A DNA stretch of 53,041 nt from Salinivirgaceae bacterium (GCA_017557785.1 JAFYYA010000132.1:1-53041), one strand, 5' to 3'; positions 8,435 to 17,743 are shown, counted from the stretch's first letter. Numbers and translations: made by a program. Notes: generated from the sequence alone by a model not told the origin.

Positions 8435-8974
8435 ATGAATCTGAAAGGAACAAAAACAGAAGCCAATCTTCTTGCTGCTTTTGCCGGCGAGTCGCAAGCA
8501 CGCAACAAATACACTTACTACGCTTCGAAGGCCAAGAAGGACGGCTACGTGCAGATTGCCAACATTTTTGAAGAGACGGCTGCTAACGAGAAAGAGCACG
8601 CCAAAATCTGGTTCAAACTGCTGCACGACGGCGCTATTCCGAGCACCATCGAGAACCTGAAAGACGCTGCCGACGGCGAGAACTACGAATGGACCGATAT
8701 GTACGCCAAGTTTGCCGAAGACGCCCGCGCTGAAGGATTCGACAAAATTGCAACTCTGTTTGAGGAAGTGGGCAAGATTGAACGCGAGCACGAAGAGCGC
8801 TACCGCAAACTGCTGGCCAACATTGAAGGCGGTCTAGTCTTCTCGAAAGACAACGACACCATCTGGCAGTGCTCGAACTGCGGCCACATTGTGGTTGGCA
8901 AAAAAGCACCCGAGGTTTGCCCCGTTTGCGACCATCCACAATCGTTCTTCCAAGTAAAGGCGGAAAATTATTAA
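8435..8974 (+). CDS. rbr: Rubrerythrin (classical domain order)
   Basis: Rubrerythrin is a cytosolic NADH-linked peroxidase that removes hydrogen peroxide in anaerobes. A four-helix diiron domain (1 to about 135) carries Glu19, the E52xxH55 pair, acidic residues near 95-100 and E116xxH119. A C-terminal rubredoxin domain carries C146xxC149 and C162xxC165 for one iron. At 179 residues it is of normal length. The reversed-order rubrerythrin starts 47 bp downstream with no terminator between them, so the two are probably co-transcribed. Confidence 0.96.
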   Translation: MNLKGTKTEANLLAAFAGESQARNKYTYYASKAKKDGYVQIANIFEETAANEKEHAKIWFKLLHDGAIPSTIENLKDAADGENYEWTDMYAKFAEDARAEGFDKIATLFEEVGKIEREHEERYRKLLANIEGGLVFSKDNDTIWQCSNCGHIVVGKKAPEVCPVCDHPQSFFQVKAENY

Positions 8975-9021
8975 ACAAGAACTTGACTTAAAATCAATAA
9001 ACATTTAAAATTCTTACAGTT

Positions 9022-9576
9022 ATGAAGAAGAAGTTTGTTTGTCCGATATGCGGATTCGTGTATGAAGGCGAAGAGGCACCTGAGCGTTGCCCACAGTGTA
9101 AACAAGTTGTTGCCGGCAAATGGAAAGAACTTGCCGCCGACGCTGATTTGAACTTTGTTACTGAGCACGTTCTTGGCATTGCCAAAGACACCGACGACCA
9201 GATGAAAAAAGACTTGAACGCCCACTTTATGGCTGAGGCCACCGAAGTTGGCATGTATCTGGCCATGAGCCGCCAAGCCGACCGCGAGGGTTATCCTGAG
9301 GTTGCTGAAGCTTTCAAACGTTTCGCTTTTGAAGAGGCCGAGCACTGCGCTAAATTTGCCGAACTGCTTGGTGAAGTTGTTTGGGACACCAAAACAAATC
9401 TTGAAAAGAGAATGCACGCCGAGGCTGGTGCTTGCGAAGACAAGATGCGCATTGCCAAACGTGCTAAAGAACTTAACCTCGACGCCATCCATGACACTGT
9501 TCACGAAATGGCCAAAGACGAGGCTCGTCACGGACAGGGCTTTGCCGGTTTGTTCAAACGCTATTTTGGAAAATAA
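9022..9576 (+). CDS. Reverse-type rubrerythrin (rubredoxin domain first)
   Basis: This protein has the two rubrerythrin modules in the opposite order. The rubredoxin centre comes first, with C7xxC10 and C23xxC26, followed by a diiron four-helix domain with [23 protein letters not shown] and [10 protein letters not shown], which supply the Glu/His ligands. Reverse rubrerythrins of clostridia are very active NADH-dependent peroxidases that protect anaerobes from peroxide and oxygen; that function is inferred here. The ATG at 9022 is the natural start, since the first Cys pair follows at once. A terminator with a long T-run follows at 9601. The pair with rbr suggests a small oxidative-defence operon. 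Confidence 0.93.
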   Translation: MKKKFVCPICGFVYEGEEAPERCPQCKQVVAGKWKELAADADLNFVTEHVLGIAKDTDDQMKKDLNAHFMAEATEVGMYLAMSRQADREGYPEVAEAFKRFAFEEAEHCAKFAELLGEVVWDTKTNLEKRMHAEAGACEDKMRIAKRAKELNLDAIHDTVHEMAKDEARHGQGFAGLFKRYFGK

Positions 9577-9600
9577 TCTGCTTTATCGCTGATTTTATTA

Positions 9601-9630
9601 AACCGTTCCGGGGCTCGGGACGGTTTTTTT
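9601..9630 (+). terminator. Intrinsic terminator after the rubrerythrin pair
   Basis: Arms AACCGTTCC and GGGACGGTT pair with one T-G wobble around a 7-nt loop, followed by a T-run. It starts 25 bp after the stop codon. Confidence 0.85.
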
Positions 9631-9655
9631 GTGCCATTTGTTGAAGGGGGTTGAT

Positions 9656-9961
9656 CTATTCTTCAACAATCACAAAAACGTCTTCGTTGGCTTTCTTCAT
9701 CAGGTATTGCTCGCGGGCAAATTTCTCGAGATTGTCGTCGTCGGTTTCGAGTTCCTTGGTGCGCTGAATGTCCGTCTCGATTTTTTTTTCGTAATACTCT
9801 TTCTGAGCCTTCATCTCGCGCAAATTCCGCAAGTCAGATATTCTGTTAAGCAGGTTGTTCTGGTCGAAAAACAGAATCCACAACAAAAATATCAGGCTGG
9901 CTATCACGAATTTATTGTTGAGCCGGTCGATAATTTTTTTCAGTTTCGGATTCAGATTCAT
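9656..9961 (-). CDS. Septum formation initiator family protein (DivIC/FtsB-like)
   Basis: This is a small bitopic division protein of the DivIC/FtsB family, which bridges the early and late divisome by coiled-coil pairing with FtsL and FtsQ/DivIB. The 101 residues have a basic N-terminus, one membrane helix (about 17-34), a charged coiled coil (about 36-75, LLNRISDLRNLREMKAQKEY) and the family-typical end EKFAREQYLMKKANEDVFVIVEE. The ATG at 9959-9961 gives the standard length. On its strand a TACATTTG box lies about 25 bp upstream (9991-9984). It is divergent from dnaN. Confidence 0.88.
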   Translation of the reverse strand: MNLNPKLKKIIDRLNNKFVIASLIFLLWILFFDQNNLLNRISDLRNLREMKAQKEYYEKKIETDIQRTKELETDDDNLEKFAREQYLMKKANEDVFVIVEE

Positions 9962-9983
9962 ACTGCTCTCGATTTTTCAACGG

Positions 9984-9991
9984 CAAATGTA
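9984..9991 (-). promoter_or_regulatory. -7 promoter box of the divIC-like gene
   Basis: Minus-strand TACATTTG matches TAnnTTTG, 22 bp before the ATG. No clear -33 box was found. Confidence 0.5.
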
Positions 9992-10074
9992 ACGCATTCC
10001 GTTTAATTTTCATGCCTTCGCACAGATGTTGAAATAATAATTGAAAAATGGACGGGGCTCAAAAACAATTTTTA

Positions 10075-10082
10075 TACATTTG
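10075..10082 (+). promoter_or_regulatory. -7 promoter box of dnaN
   Basis: TACATTTG matches TAnnTTTG exactly and would give a leader of about 60 nt before the dnaN ATG. No -33 TTTG was found at the usual spacing. Confidence 0.5.
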
Positions 10083-10146
10083 GGCGTTTCGGCTATCGCC
10101 GGAAAAGTCATCAAAAATGGCATATTAACATTTAAAATACAGACAA

Positions 10147-11268
10147 ATGAATTTTATCGTATCAAGCAGGCAGATTCTGAATCATCTGCAAACAGTGAGC
10201 CGTGTCATCAGTTCGAAAAACACGATGGCCATTCTCGACAACTTTTTGTTCGACTTGAATGACAACAAATTGACCATCACCGCATCGGATGTTGAAACAA
10301 CCATGGTAACAACTTTTGATGTTGACAGTGCATCGGGTTCGGGTGTTGTGGCACTTGGTGCGAAACGCCTGATTGACACATTGAAGGGTTTTCCAGAGCA
10401 GCCGCTTACCTTCAACATCGATGACAAAGCCAACAAAACCGTCATTGTTTCGGAAAATGGTAAATATGAAATGCCATGCGTGAGCGGTGAGGATTTCCCG
10501 CAAGTTCAGAGCCTGCAAGATGGTGTTTGCAATGTCGAAATCACAGCCGACGCCCTGCTGCAAGGTGTAACCAAGACTCTATTTGCCGCTTCGGTCGATG
10601 AGTTCCGTCCGGTGATGACCGGTATTTTCATTGAGTTGGTTGAAGGCAAGGCAAAATTTGTGGCCACCGACGCCCACAAACTGGTTTGCTACAGCCGCGC
10701 CGACGCTAAATTTGAAAGTGACGGCTCGTTCATTCTGCCGCCAAAACCAGCCGGTTTATTGAAAAACATCCTTCCGAAAGACGACAGCATGGTTACAATG
10801 TCGTTCGACAAGAAAAACGCAGTCATCAAATTCAACGAGTATACTCTCGTTTGCCGTCTGATTGAAGGCAACTATCCTAACTATCAGGCCGTTATACCGA
10901 CCGACGCCCCGCGCAAACTCACCGTTGACCGCGCCAACTTGTGCGACTGTCTGCGCCGCGTAGAGGTGTTCTCTAACCAAGCCAACAACTTGATTAAACT
11001 GTCGATTATGGCTAATCAGATGGTTGTTTCGGCTCAAGACATCGACTTCTCGGTTTCAGCAAGCGAGCGCGTAAGATGCCAATACGAAGGCGAGGATATG
11101 GAAATAGGCTTCAAATCATCTTATCTGATTGAAATCCTGTCGAATCTGAATTGCTCTGAGGTTGTCATCAACCTTTCAAACTCTGACAAGGCCGGCACAT
11201 TTATTCCGCTCGACAAAAGCACTGCCGACGAAGATGTGCTGATGCTTCTCTGCCCAATGCAACTTTAG
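10147..11268 (+). CDS. dnaN: DNA polymerase III beta subunit (sliding clamp)
   Basis: The beta clamp is a ring dimer that holds the replicative polymerase on DNA. The 373 residues match the three-domain clamp fold: MNFIVSSRQILNHLQTVSRVISSKNTMAILDN at the N-terminus (domain 1; given here in part), VMTGIFIELVEGKAKFVATDAHKL typical of domain 2, and the C-terminal end VLMLLCPMQL, where canonical clamps end in MPM-RL-like residues. dnaA and recF are not adjacent; dnaN stands as a single gene between a -7 box and a terminator, as is common in Bacteroidetes. Confidence 0.97.
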   Translation: MNFIVSSRQILNHLQTVSRVISSKNTMAILDNFLFDLNDNKLTITASDVETTMVTTFDVDSASGSGVVALGAKRLIDTLKGFPEQPLTFNIDDKANKTVIVSENGKYEMPCVSGEDFPQVQSLQDGVCNVEITADALLQGVTKTLFAASVDEFRPVMTGIFIELVEGKAKFVATDAHKLVCYSRADAKFESDGSFILPPKPAGLLKNILPKDDSMVTMSFDKKNAVIKFNEYTLVCRLIEGNYPNYQAVIPTDAPRKLTVDRANLCDCLRRVEVFSNQANNLIKLSIMANQMVVSAQDIDFSVSASERVRCQYEGEDMEIGFKSSYLIEILSNLNCSEVVINLSNSDKAGTFIPLDKSTADEDVLMLLCPMQL

Positions 11269-11290
11269 TCCAACGCGGCTTACATAAACT

Positions 11291-11332
11291 GTCCCGAAAG
11301 AGCAAGATGATTGTTTTTTCGGGACTTTTTTT
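11291..11332 (+). terminator. Intrinsic terminator after dnaN
   Basis: Arms GTCCCGAAA (11291-11299) and TTTCGGGAC (11317-11325) pair perfectly and are followed by a T-run. Confidence 0.85.
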
Positions 11333-11380
11333 GCAGTTAAGGCACGCTGTCAGCATTCAACGTAAAATTTATGCCGCTTT

Positions 11381-11412
11381 TTTACGAAACTGACGCAAAT
11401 CCATTAATTTTG
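11381..11412 (+). promoter_or_regulatory. Promoter of the DUF4271-hemD pair
   Basis: The -33-like TTTA (11381-11384), a 20-bp spacer and the -7 box TAATTTTG (11405-11412) fit the Bacteroidota pattern. The leader would be only about 15-20 nt. Confidence 0.6.
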
Positions 11413-11434
11413 CGACCGTTATTGATTTTCATCA

Positions 11435-12694
11435 ATGAGTTTTTCGCAAGTCAACGGCTTACAGTCCGATACAACGGCTATTCAGGTTGTACCCGCTAGT
11501 TCTAGTTCGGTAATGATGTCGCGCCAAACGCTTGATTTCGGTGGCGCTGACGCTTTCCGTGTCGATTCGAGCCGACTTGAACCGAAAAAGACTTACACCC
11601 CCGTTGTAAAAACCGTTCCTTTTGTTCCGGTCGACGACACCGTCGAGCATCCGGCTTACGATGTGTTGACGGGCGATTTCATAATTAATCATGACGGGTC
11701 GATAGCATCGCAACTGAAAATCAACCCTATTCTGCCGGTCAGCGACAGTGCGCCACAAAGCAGAATTGTGGCTGTTGAGCCGCCTAAAACACAGCAAAAA
11801 CATACTGCACAACAGATTTCTGTTTCGGAAACACCTGCAAGCATTGTTCTTGTGCAGGCTGATGCGGAACCCTCAACAGAAACTGTTGCCGTTACCGATT
11901 CGGCAACGGCCACTGCTGACACTGCTATGGTTTTTGCTGCCGACACAACTGAAGTCGACTCACTCGCACTTCGCGCGCAAAAAGTCTTCACCGAAAAAGA
12001 AGGTAAGCCCATTCAGCGAAAAACCGACAATATTCTTCTGAACAAATCAGTGACCGACACCGATTGGATGATTGGTGTGGTGATTCTGGCCGGTTTGATT
12101 TTTGCCTGGACACGAATGATTTACGGCAAGTACATTGGCATGCTGATGCAATCGGCCGTCAACTTCTTTACAGCTCGACGTGTTTATGAGGAATCGAACG
12201 TGGTGCGTGGCCGTGTCTATCTGCTGCTCAACATCCTGTTCTTCATCAACATAGGAATGTTCACCAATCAGTGCGCGCATCTCTATGGCTTCAGTTTGGA
12301 AGACACTTCGGGATTTGTGCAATTCTGCATTTTCTCGCTGGCATTTTTGGCCTTCTATCTGGCAAAAACCATTGTTCTGAAAATTCTCGATTTCATTTTC
12401 GACACACATGCGTTTGGCGCTTACAGTTTCACCATACATCTATACAATAAAGTGTACGGACTATTTCTGCTGCCGCTGATTGCTGTGATTCCGTTTGTTC
12501 CCGAAAATCTGGCCGAGAAACTTGTGTGGGCGGGACTTGCACTGTTTGTGCTGTTCTATATTTTCACTCTTTTCAGAGGATTACGAATTTGTATAAAAAA
12601 TAGAGTTTCGATTTTTTATTTGTTTTTCTACCTTTGTGCCCTTGAAATTTTACCCCTTCTGACTATTTACAAGTTCCTTACGGAATATGTGTAG
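11435..12694 (+). CDS. DUF4271 domain membrane protein
   Basis: The function of this family is unknown; it is widespread in Bacteroidetes and usually precedes hemD, as here. The first half (1 to about 200) is polar, Ser/Thr/Ala/Val-rich and low in complexity, with no clear signal peptide. The second half holds a membrane domain with about six to eight hydrophobic segments starting near WMIGVVILAGLIFAWTRMIY (about residue 211), followed by NILFFINIGMFTNQCAHLYGF and ending LFFYLCALEILPLLTIYKFL. Protein length is 419 residues. The hemD start follows 40 bp after the stop, so the two probably share the promoter at 11381-11412. Confidence is high for the family and nil for a specific role. Confidence 0.85.
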   Translation: MSFSQVNGLQSDTTAIQVVPASSSSVMMSRQTLDFGGADAFRVDSSRLEPKKTYTPVVKTVPFVPVDDTVEHPAYDVLTGDFIINHDGSIASQLKINPILPVSDSAPQSRIVAVEPPKTQQKHTAQQISVSETPASIVLVQADAEPSTETVAVTDSATATADTAMVFAADTTEVDSLALRAQKVFTEKEGKPIQRKTDNILLNKSVTDTDWMIGVVILAGLIFAWTRMIYGKYIGMLMQSAVNFFTARRVYEESNVVRGRVYLLLNILFFINIGMFTNQCAHLYGFSLEDTSGFVQFCIFSLAFLAFYLAKTIVLKILDFIFDTHAFGAYSFTIHLYNKVYGLFLLPLIAVIPFVPENLAEKLVWAGLALFVLFYIFTLFRGLRICIKNRVSIFYLFFYLCALEILPLLTIYKFLTEYV

Positions 12695-12734
12695 CAGCGG
12701 GTTTGTGTGAAGTTTAACTAAAAACTATCCAACC

Positions 12735-13496
12735 TTGAAAATAAAGAAGATTCTGGTTTCGCAACCAAAACCAACGACCGAAAAGTCGCCGTATTTTGAT
12801 TTGGCTGAAAAGTACAATCTGAAAATCGATTTTAGGCCTTTCATTACCGTAAAGCCCGTTGAAGCCAAAGAGTTCCGTAAGGAAAGAATCAATATTCTCG
12901 ACCATACGGCTGTGATTTTCACTAGCAAGAACGCCATTGACCACTTGTTCCGCATTTGCGAGGAAGTGCGTGTCACATTGCCCGACACAATGAAGTATTT
13001 CTGCATCACTGAGGCAGTTGCTCTCTATCTTCAGAAATACATCACCTATCGGAAACGCAAGATTTTCTTTGCACAAAATGGAAAGTTCGATGAGTTGCTT
13101 GCCGTGATTGACAAACACCGCGAGGATAAATTCCTGTTGCCGTCATCGGACAAATACAAACCTGAGGTGCTCGAGAAACTGACCGCACACAACATCGACC
13201 ACACACTTGCCATTCTGTATCAGACAGTGGCTACTGATATGTCGGACATTGCCGACCAAAACTACGATGTGATGTGCTTCTTCAGCCCCGAGGGTATTAA
13301 ATCACTGAAATCGAACTTCCCGAATTTCGAGCAGAACGACATAAAGATTGCCGCATTTGGCCCCACCACTGCAAAAGCAGTTGAAGAAGCTAATCTAAGG
13401 CTCGACATTAAAGCTCCGATTCCTGAAGCTCAATCGATGCCTGCTGCGCTCGATTTGTTTATCAAGGAATTGAACAAAGCCTGCAAGAAGAATTAA
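12735..13496 (+). CDS. hemD: Uroporphyrinogen-III synthase
   Basis: HemD cyclises hydroxymethylbilane with inversion of ring D to give uroporphyrinogen III, the precursor of haem, sirohaem and corrinoids. The 253 residues show the weakly conserved two-domain HemD fold: KKILVSQPKPT at the start, TAVIFTSKNAIDHLF (domain 1/2 junction), FLLPSSDKYKPEVLEKL and VMCFFSPEGIKSLKSNFP, then IAAFGPTTAKAVEEANLRLDI. I start at TTG (12735) because it places KIKKILVSQPKPT, conserved in homologues, at the N-terminus and no ATG is suitably placed. A strong terminator follows. No other haem gene is in the window. Confidence 0.88.
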   Translation: MKIKKILVSQPKPTTEKSPYFDLAEKYNLKIDFRPFITVKPVEAKEFRKERINILDHTAVIFTSKNAIDHLFRICEEVRVTLPDTMKYFCITEAVALYLQKYITYRKRKIFFAQNGKFDELLAVIDKHREDKFLLPSSDKYKPEVLEKLTAHNIDHTLAILYQTVATDMSDIADQNYDVMCFFSPEGIKSLKSNFPNFEQNDIKIAAFGPTTAKAVEEANLRLDIKAPIPEAQSMPAALDLFIKELNKACKKN

Positions 13497-13520
13497 CAGT
13501 TTGCAGATTTACAATATTTT

Positions 13521-13548
13521 AAAGCGGCCTAATAGGGCCGCTTTTTTT
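13521..13548 (+). terminator. Intrinsic terminator after hemD
   Basis: AAAGCGGCC (13521-13529) pairs with GGCCGCTTT (13536-13544) around a short loop and is followed by a T-run. Confidence 0.9.
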
Positions 13549-13625
13549 GTGAACATCACTACCCTATACTTAATAAATAGTATGCAGTCTGTCCAAAATA
13601 AAAAAATCTACACTCCTAATTTTAA

Positions 13626-14684
13626 TTATCTCATCCCATGGCTGTTGTGTATAGGATTCTTTTGCCAGTAATTGATAAGTCTTTGTGCATCTTCCTTTGA
13701 TATTGGCGTCACGGCTCCGTGTTTTGGACTTGAGAAGTTGGTAGCCTTCATTTTCGAACCTTCTTCGTTAAAGTGGCCAATGTCGGTATAGGTCTTGAAG
13801 TCAGTAGTCTCAAGGAACCCGAAATTCGATGGGCGGCGACCAAAGCAGTCGTACATGAGCACGTAAGTGTCGGTGCCGTAGCGTTTCCAACAGTTGGGAG
13901 CCTCGGCGGCTTTCTCCTCCTTGTCCACAATCTCCGGCTGGAAGGTATACGGGCCTGCAATGTTGTCGCTTACTGCCACCATAATGCCCGAGAATCCCTC
14001 GTCGTATTCAGCATAGTGCAGATAGTAGCGTCCGTCGTTACCCTTCACAATGTCGCCATCAAGAGCAGTGTGGTCGCCCTGTGTCTTTTCAAATAGCAGT
14101 TTGGGCTCTGTAGCAAAATCGTTAAAATCCTTGTTGGCATATGCATAATAGAGTTTGCAGGCTCCGTTGCCTCGTCGGATGGTCCAATATATCATTATGG
14201 CATTCTTTTGGTCGTCCCAGATAAGCTCCGGTGCCCAAGTGGCGCCAATGTCATTGAAACCATCCATCTGCTGTACGCGCACAAGTGAGTGTTCCCAATG
14301 GATAAGGTCCTTCGATTTGAGCAATGCAAGATTCTTGTTGTTGCCCCATCCGAACTCCTCTTGGTCGCGCTCAAACTGCGTTTCGCGGTAGCCATAATGT
14401 TTGGCAAATATGTGGAGGTCAGTGGCAGCCACATAGTATGTGCCATCAGGGCCTCTCATAATGTACGGATCGCGCAAGCCCTTTTGCTCGGCAATGGTGT
14501 CGCCGGCAATGACGGGATAATTGTCGTTTACTGCGGTGAATTCGTAACCGTCCATGCTTACTGCCATATGAAGGCAATGGTCGTTGTCAGAGAAATAAAT
14601 CATCAGGTAAGCATCGGGTTCAGCTTTTGCCATGGTAGTGAGTGAGGCAAAAACAACGGTTAGCGAAATTATTAACTTTTTCAT
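13626..14684 (-). CDS. Secreted glycoside hydrolase, family 43-like
   Basis: This is a probable five-bladed beta-propeller glycosidase of GH43, a family of arabinofuranosidases, xylosidases and arabinanases. From the ATG at 14684, MKKLIISLTVVFASLTTMAKA is a signal peptide; an in-frame ATG 14 codons upstream would hide it, so I prefer the shorter form (352 residues). Candidate catalytic acids in GH43 order are Asp72 (LRDPYIMRGPDGTYY), Asp209 (TALDGDIVKGNDGRYYL) and Glu261 (EAPNCWKRYG); WAPELIWDD (about 150-157) is also typical of the fold. It lies 56 bp downstream of the esterase/GH51 fusion on the same strand and probably acts with it on arabinose-substituted plant polysaccharide. Exact substrate is not deducible. 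Confidence 0.85.
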   Translation of the reverse strand: MKKLIISLTVVFASLTTMAKAEPDAYLMIYFSDNDHCLHMAVSMDGYEFTAVNDNYPVIAGDTIAEQKGLRDPYIMRGPDGTYYVAATDLHIFAKHYGYRETQFERDQEEFGWGNNKNLALLKSKDLIHWEHSLVRVQQMDGFNDIGATWAPELIWDDQKNAIMIYWTIRRGNGACKLYYAYANKDFNDFATEPKLLFEKTQGDHTALDGDIVKGNDGRYYLHYAEYDEGFSGIMVAVSDNIAGPYTFQPEIVDKEEKAAEAPNCWKRYGTDTYVLMYDCFGRRPSNFGFLETTDFKTYTDIGHFNEEGSKMKATNFSSPKHGAVTPISKEDAQRLINYWQKNPIHNSHGMR

Positions 14685-14740
14685 TTTCAGTGGATTTTGA
14701 TATTTTTCTATGAATCTGTTACTCAATTTGCTTGTACAAA

Positions 14741-17700
14741 TTATTTCTGCTTCACAAGTTTTACTATTCCTACCGAATTTTCGGGCAGAGTGAATGTGAA
14801 CGAGCCGGAAACGTTGCCAATGTTCTTTGTGTGAGGAACAACAGCCTCTGTGTATTTGAATTGAGGAACGAAGCCAGGGAACCTGCCAAATCGCGGACCT
14901 TCAGGTTTTGGACGCTCTGCACTTGAGTATAGGTTTTGGTCGCCTTGGTTCTTCACGCTTGTGTCGTGCGACGATATGAACTCGAAGGTCGCTGTGTACG
15001 ACGATGAGTTGTCAAGCGCCATTGTAAGCATCTTGTCTGTTGCTTCGGCATTTACAATCTTAATGTATATGTCGCCCGTTGTGGTGTTGATGGTTGGCGA
15101 AGTGAAGATAAGGCTGTCGATTGTCGAGCCATTCATCACTTCAGACATTTCAAAGGCACGGTTGCCGCCTTCAGAGAAAAGCTGCTGGTAGTAGTAGTTG
15201 CTGGTGCGCCACAATCCGCGATTGTCGAACCAAATAAGGTTTGAGTTCCACTTGTTAAAGCCTTTCTTGCAGAAAAGAGGAGCGTAGGCAGCCATGGCCA
15301 CCATGTCGGAGTTGCGTTCCAATCCAGTCCAATATGCAGCCTCTGCCAGAGTTGAGCGGTAGGCGTTGTTTGTGTTATTATTGGCAAACTCGCCCACAAA
15401 TACGCGTGTTGGTTGCGTGCGGTCGTAGGTTTTGCCCTCATTGCCTCGTGGAGCGTTTGCCTCATATCTGTTGCGGTTTTTAAAGAACCAGTCATCGTTC
15501 TTGTAGTAGTGCTCATCAACATACGTATCTTGGTAGTATGCGTCAATTTGGGCGTAATTGTTGTTGAATTCTCTTCCAGCTTCGCGTGCGCCGGCAGTCG
15601 AAATGATTATTATGTCAGGATATTTTGCCTTTACAGCCTTGTACATAATGTCGAATCGTTCCCAAAACTCCTTGCCTTGGTTTTCGTTACCTATGCCAAG
15701 ATACTTGAGGTTAAATGGTGCTTCGTGGCCCATTTTTGCACGAACTGCGCCCCATTTGGTATTGGCATCGCCATTGCAGAATTCGATAAGGTCGAGAGCA
15801 TCGTTCACATAAATGTCGTTAAAACGCTGACGGTCGGCTTCTGTTTCGAGCGGTGCAATGTATTGGTGTCCGGCAAACTGGCAGGTTACGCCATTGTTGA
15901 GGACAGGCAGTGGTGTTGCGCCCAAAGCCTCGGCCATAAGGAAATACTCATAGAAACCCATATACTGCGATGTCCAGTAGCCCCAGTGATTGCGGAAACC
16001 TATGCGTTCCTCGGCGTCACCAATGCTGTTCTTCCAGAACACCTGTCCGAAATATGTCGGACCCTCTGATGCGCATCCTCCAGGGAATCGCATAAATTTC
16101 GGGTTTAGGGCCTCAAGCGCCTGAAGCAGGTCCTTGCGGAACGGTCCATATTTGCCATCTTTCCACAATTGTGAAGCTTCAGGAATGAGTGTGACGAAAT
16201 CGAGATAGAACACTCCCTTGGCATCAGCCTTAATGACAAGTCGCGAATCGGATGAACGTTCGGCCTTCAGTTGACCTTCATATTTCTTCCATTCATTGCC
16301 TATATTGCTGATTGTTACGGTGTCAGAGTTTGCCTTTCCATCCTTGTCCTCAAGATAGACGGTTATGTTGCCTTGATATTTCTCGCCTTGCAGATATAGT
16401 CCCAAGTCGTAGCTCACATTTGCATCGACAGGAAGCGATGGTGTCTGCGTGTTGTTTGAATAGATGGCTCCGCGTTCTCTGGTGTATGGAGCGATGCCGT
16501 ATCCATTGGCCGCAATGCCAAAGCCGGTGCCGGGATTGCTGATTTCGAATCGCACGCAATATTGCTGATAGCGCTGTTCGTCATCATACTTGTCGTCAGG
16601 ATCGTAAGGGTAATATCTGTTTAGTGTGCGCAGTGGATGGTCGCTGACAGCTTTTGCCTCGCCGATGCTTCCTTCACCTTTTACTACTGTCCATCCGAAG
16701 AAGATGGTGTCGCTTTTCGAAAACTCGTTGTCAGGTCCTTGGGGTACATTGTAGGCCTGGAACGAGTTGTTCTGAATCAGCTGTGCGCAGATGCCGCCAT
16801 CGAGCGACTGGTTGATGTCCTCAAAGAATATGCCCGACAGTGTTGGACTTATTTCGATGCCCATATTTGCTGTTTTGAGGCTCGCATTGCGTGTTTGAGG
16901 CTTTGTGAATCCTTGCAGTTCAAGCATCTTGTCGGCATAACGCTCGCCAATGAGCCGCATTCCCTCTGTGTTGAAGTGAAACTGGTCGCCAGTTGATTGG
17001 CAACCCAGCGATGAGATGATGTATGAGTTGGGCAACACCACAGGAAGGTTTGGCAGAATACTGTCGTTGAAGGCGGCACACACGCCACCTTGTTCGGCGC
17101 TCTTCAGTTCGCCTGCAAGCAATGGAACATCGGCAGGCTTGAGTTTTAGGTCTTTGCAAAGGTCGTTGTAAATCTTCTTCAGTTTGTTTGGCCACTCTGG
17201 ATCATCGGAGTTCGACTCACCTTGATGCACCAGGATACCCTTGATGACACCGTCTTTTTGTGCTATGCGAGCCATGTCAACCAGACGTTGGTATGGGTTG
17301 CCGTCGTAGCTTTTCACTATTTCCTTCATCCAGTCGCGCTCATTGTCGATATACTCTTTGTAGGCATCCTTGTCCCAAAGTTCAATTTTTGCTCCGGCCA
17401 CTGACACATTTATCACACCCACCCGGTAGTCGGCTGGCATGTTTGCAATCATTTTTCGACCAAAAAAGTCCACTGGCCCCATGTTGTTATTCTCGCGGCA
17501 GATGGGCGGAACGGCAGTGTACCAGTTGCCCATTTTTCGGTCGAATTTTGGCATATCGGTTGCCGCCATAAATTGGAAACGTGGATCGTTGAAGTCCTTG
17601 TCTTGTTCGGCAGGAATGGCTCCGGCCTCCATGTTCGATTGTCCAAGGCAGAGATAGATGTAGAATTTCGAGTCTCTCTTGGCTGACACGGTCATCGGCA

Positions 17701-17743
17701 CTAAAATAAGTGCAAGCAGAACGATTTTGATGAACTTATTCAT
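14741..17743 (-). CDS. Secreted two-enzyme protein: SGNH/CE6-like esterase fused to GH51-like alpha-L-arabinofuranosidase
   Basis: A signal peptide (1-21, MTVSA end) is followed by an SGNH esterase domain (about 24-280) of the sialate O-acetylesterase/CE6 type: LCLGQSNMEAG with Ser36, VHQGESNSD (172-180) and GDQFHFN with Asp253/His256. The second part (about 290-1000) matches GH51 arabinofuranosidases: GIFFEDINQSLDGG (304-317), a jelly-roll, CBM4-like stretch (about 345-520), MRFPGGCASEG (551-561), the acid/base Glu687 in GIGNENQG and the candidate nucleophile Glu785 in VFVGEFANN. The C-terminal beta-domain ends SFTLPENSVGIVKLVKQK. One polypeptide could thus remove both ester and arabinose side groups, probably from arabinoxylan (inference). 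It heads a two-gene unit with the GH43 gene; no SusC/SusD genes are nearby. Confidence 0.88.
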   Translation of the reverse strand: MNKFIKIVLLALILVPMTVSAKRDSKFYIYLCLGQSNMEAGAIPAEQDKDFNDPRFQFMAATDMPKFDRKMGNWYTAVPPICRENNNMGPVDFFGRKMIANMPADYRVGVINVSVAGAKIELWDKDAYKEYIDNERDWMKEIVKSYDGNPYQRLVDMARIAQKDGVIKGILVHQGESNSDDPEWPNKLKKIYNDLCKDLKLKPADVPLLAGELKSAEQGGVCAAFNDSILPNLPVVLPNSYIISSLGCQSTGDQFHFNTEGMRLIGERYADKMLELQGFTKPQTRNASLKTANMGIEISPTLSGIFFEDINQSLDGGICAQLIQNNSFQAYNVPQGPDNEFSKSDTIFFGWTVVKGEGSIGEAKAVSDHPLRTLNRYYPYDPDDKYDDEQRYQQYCVRFEISNPGTGFGIAANGYGIAPYTRERGAIYSNNTQTPSLPVDANVSYDLGLYLQGEKYQGNITVYLEDKDGKANSDTVTISNIGNEWKKYEGQLKAERSSDSRLVIKADAKGVFYLDFVTLIPEASQLWKDGKYGPFRKDLLQALEALNPKFMRFPGGCASEGPTYFGQVFWKNSIGDAEERIGFRNHWGYWTSQYMGFYEYFLMAEALGATPLPVLNNGVTCQFAGHQYIAPLETEADRQRFNDIYVNDALDLIEFCNGDANTKWGAVRAKMGHEAPFNLKYLGIGNENQGKEFWERFDIMYKAVKAKYPDIIIISTAGAREAGREFNNNYAQIDAYYQDTYVDEHYYKNDDWFFKNRNRYEANAPRGNEGKTYDRTQPTRVFVGEFANNNTNNAYRSTLAEAAYWTGLERNSDMVAMAAYAPLFCKKGFNKWNSNLIWFDNRGLWRTSNYYYQQLFSEGGNRAFEMSEVMNGSTIDSLIFTSPTINTTTGDIYIKIVNAEATDKMLTMALDNSSSYTATFEFISSHDTSVKNQGDQNLYSSAERPKPEGPRFGRFPGFVPQFKYTEAVVPHTKNIGNVSGSFTFTLPENSVGIVKLVKQK

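Noticed and set aside
13626-17743. Polysaccharide utilisation locus
   Set aside because: No SusC/SusD, sensor or transporter genes accompany the two hydrolases.
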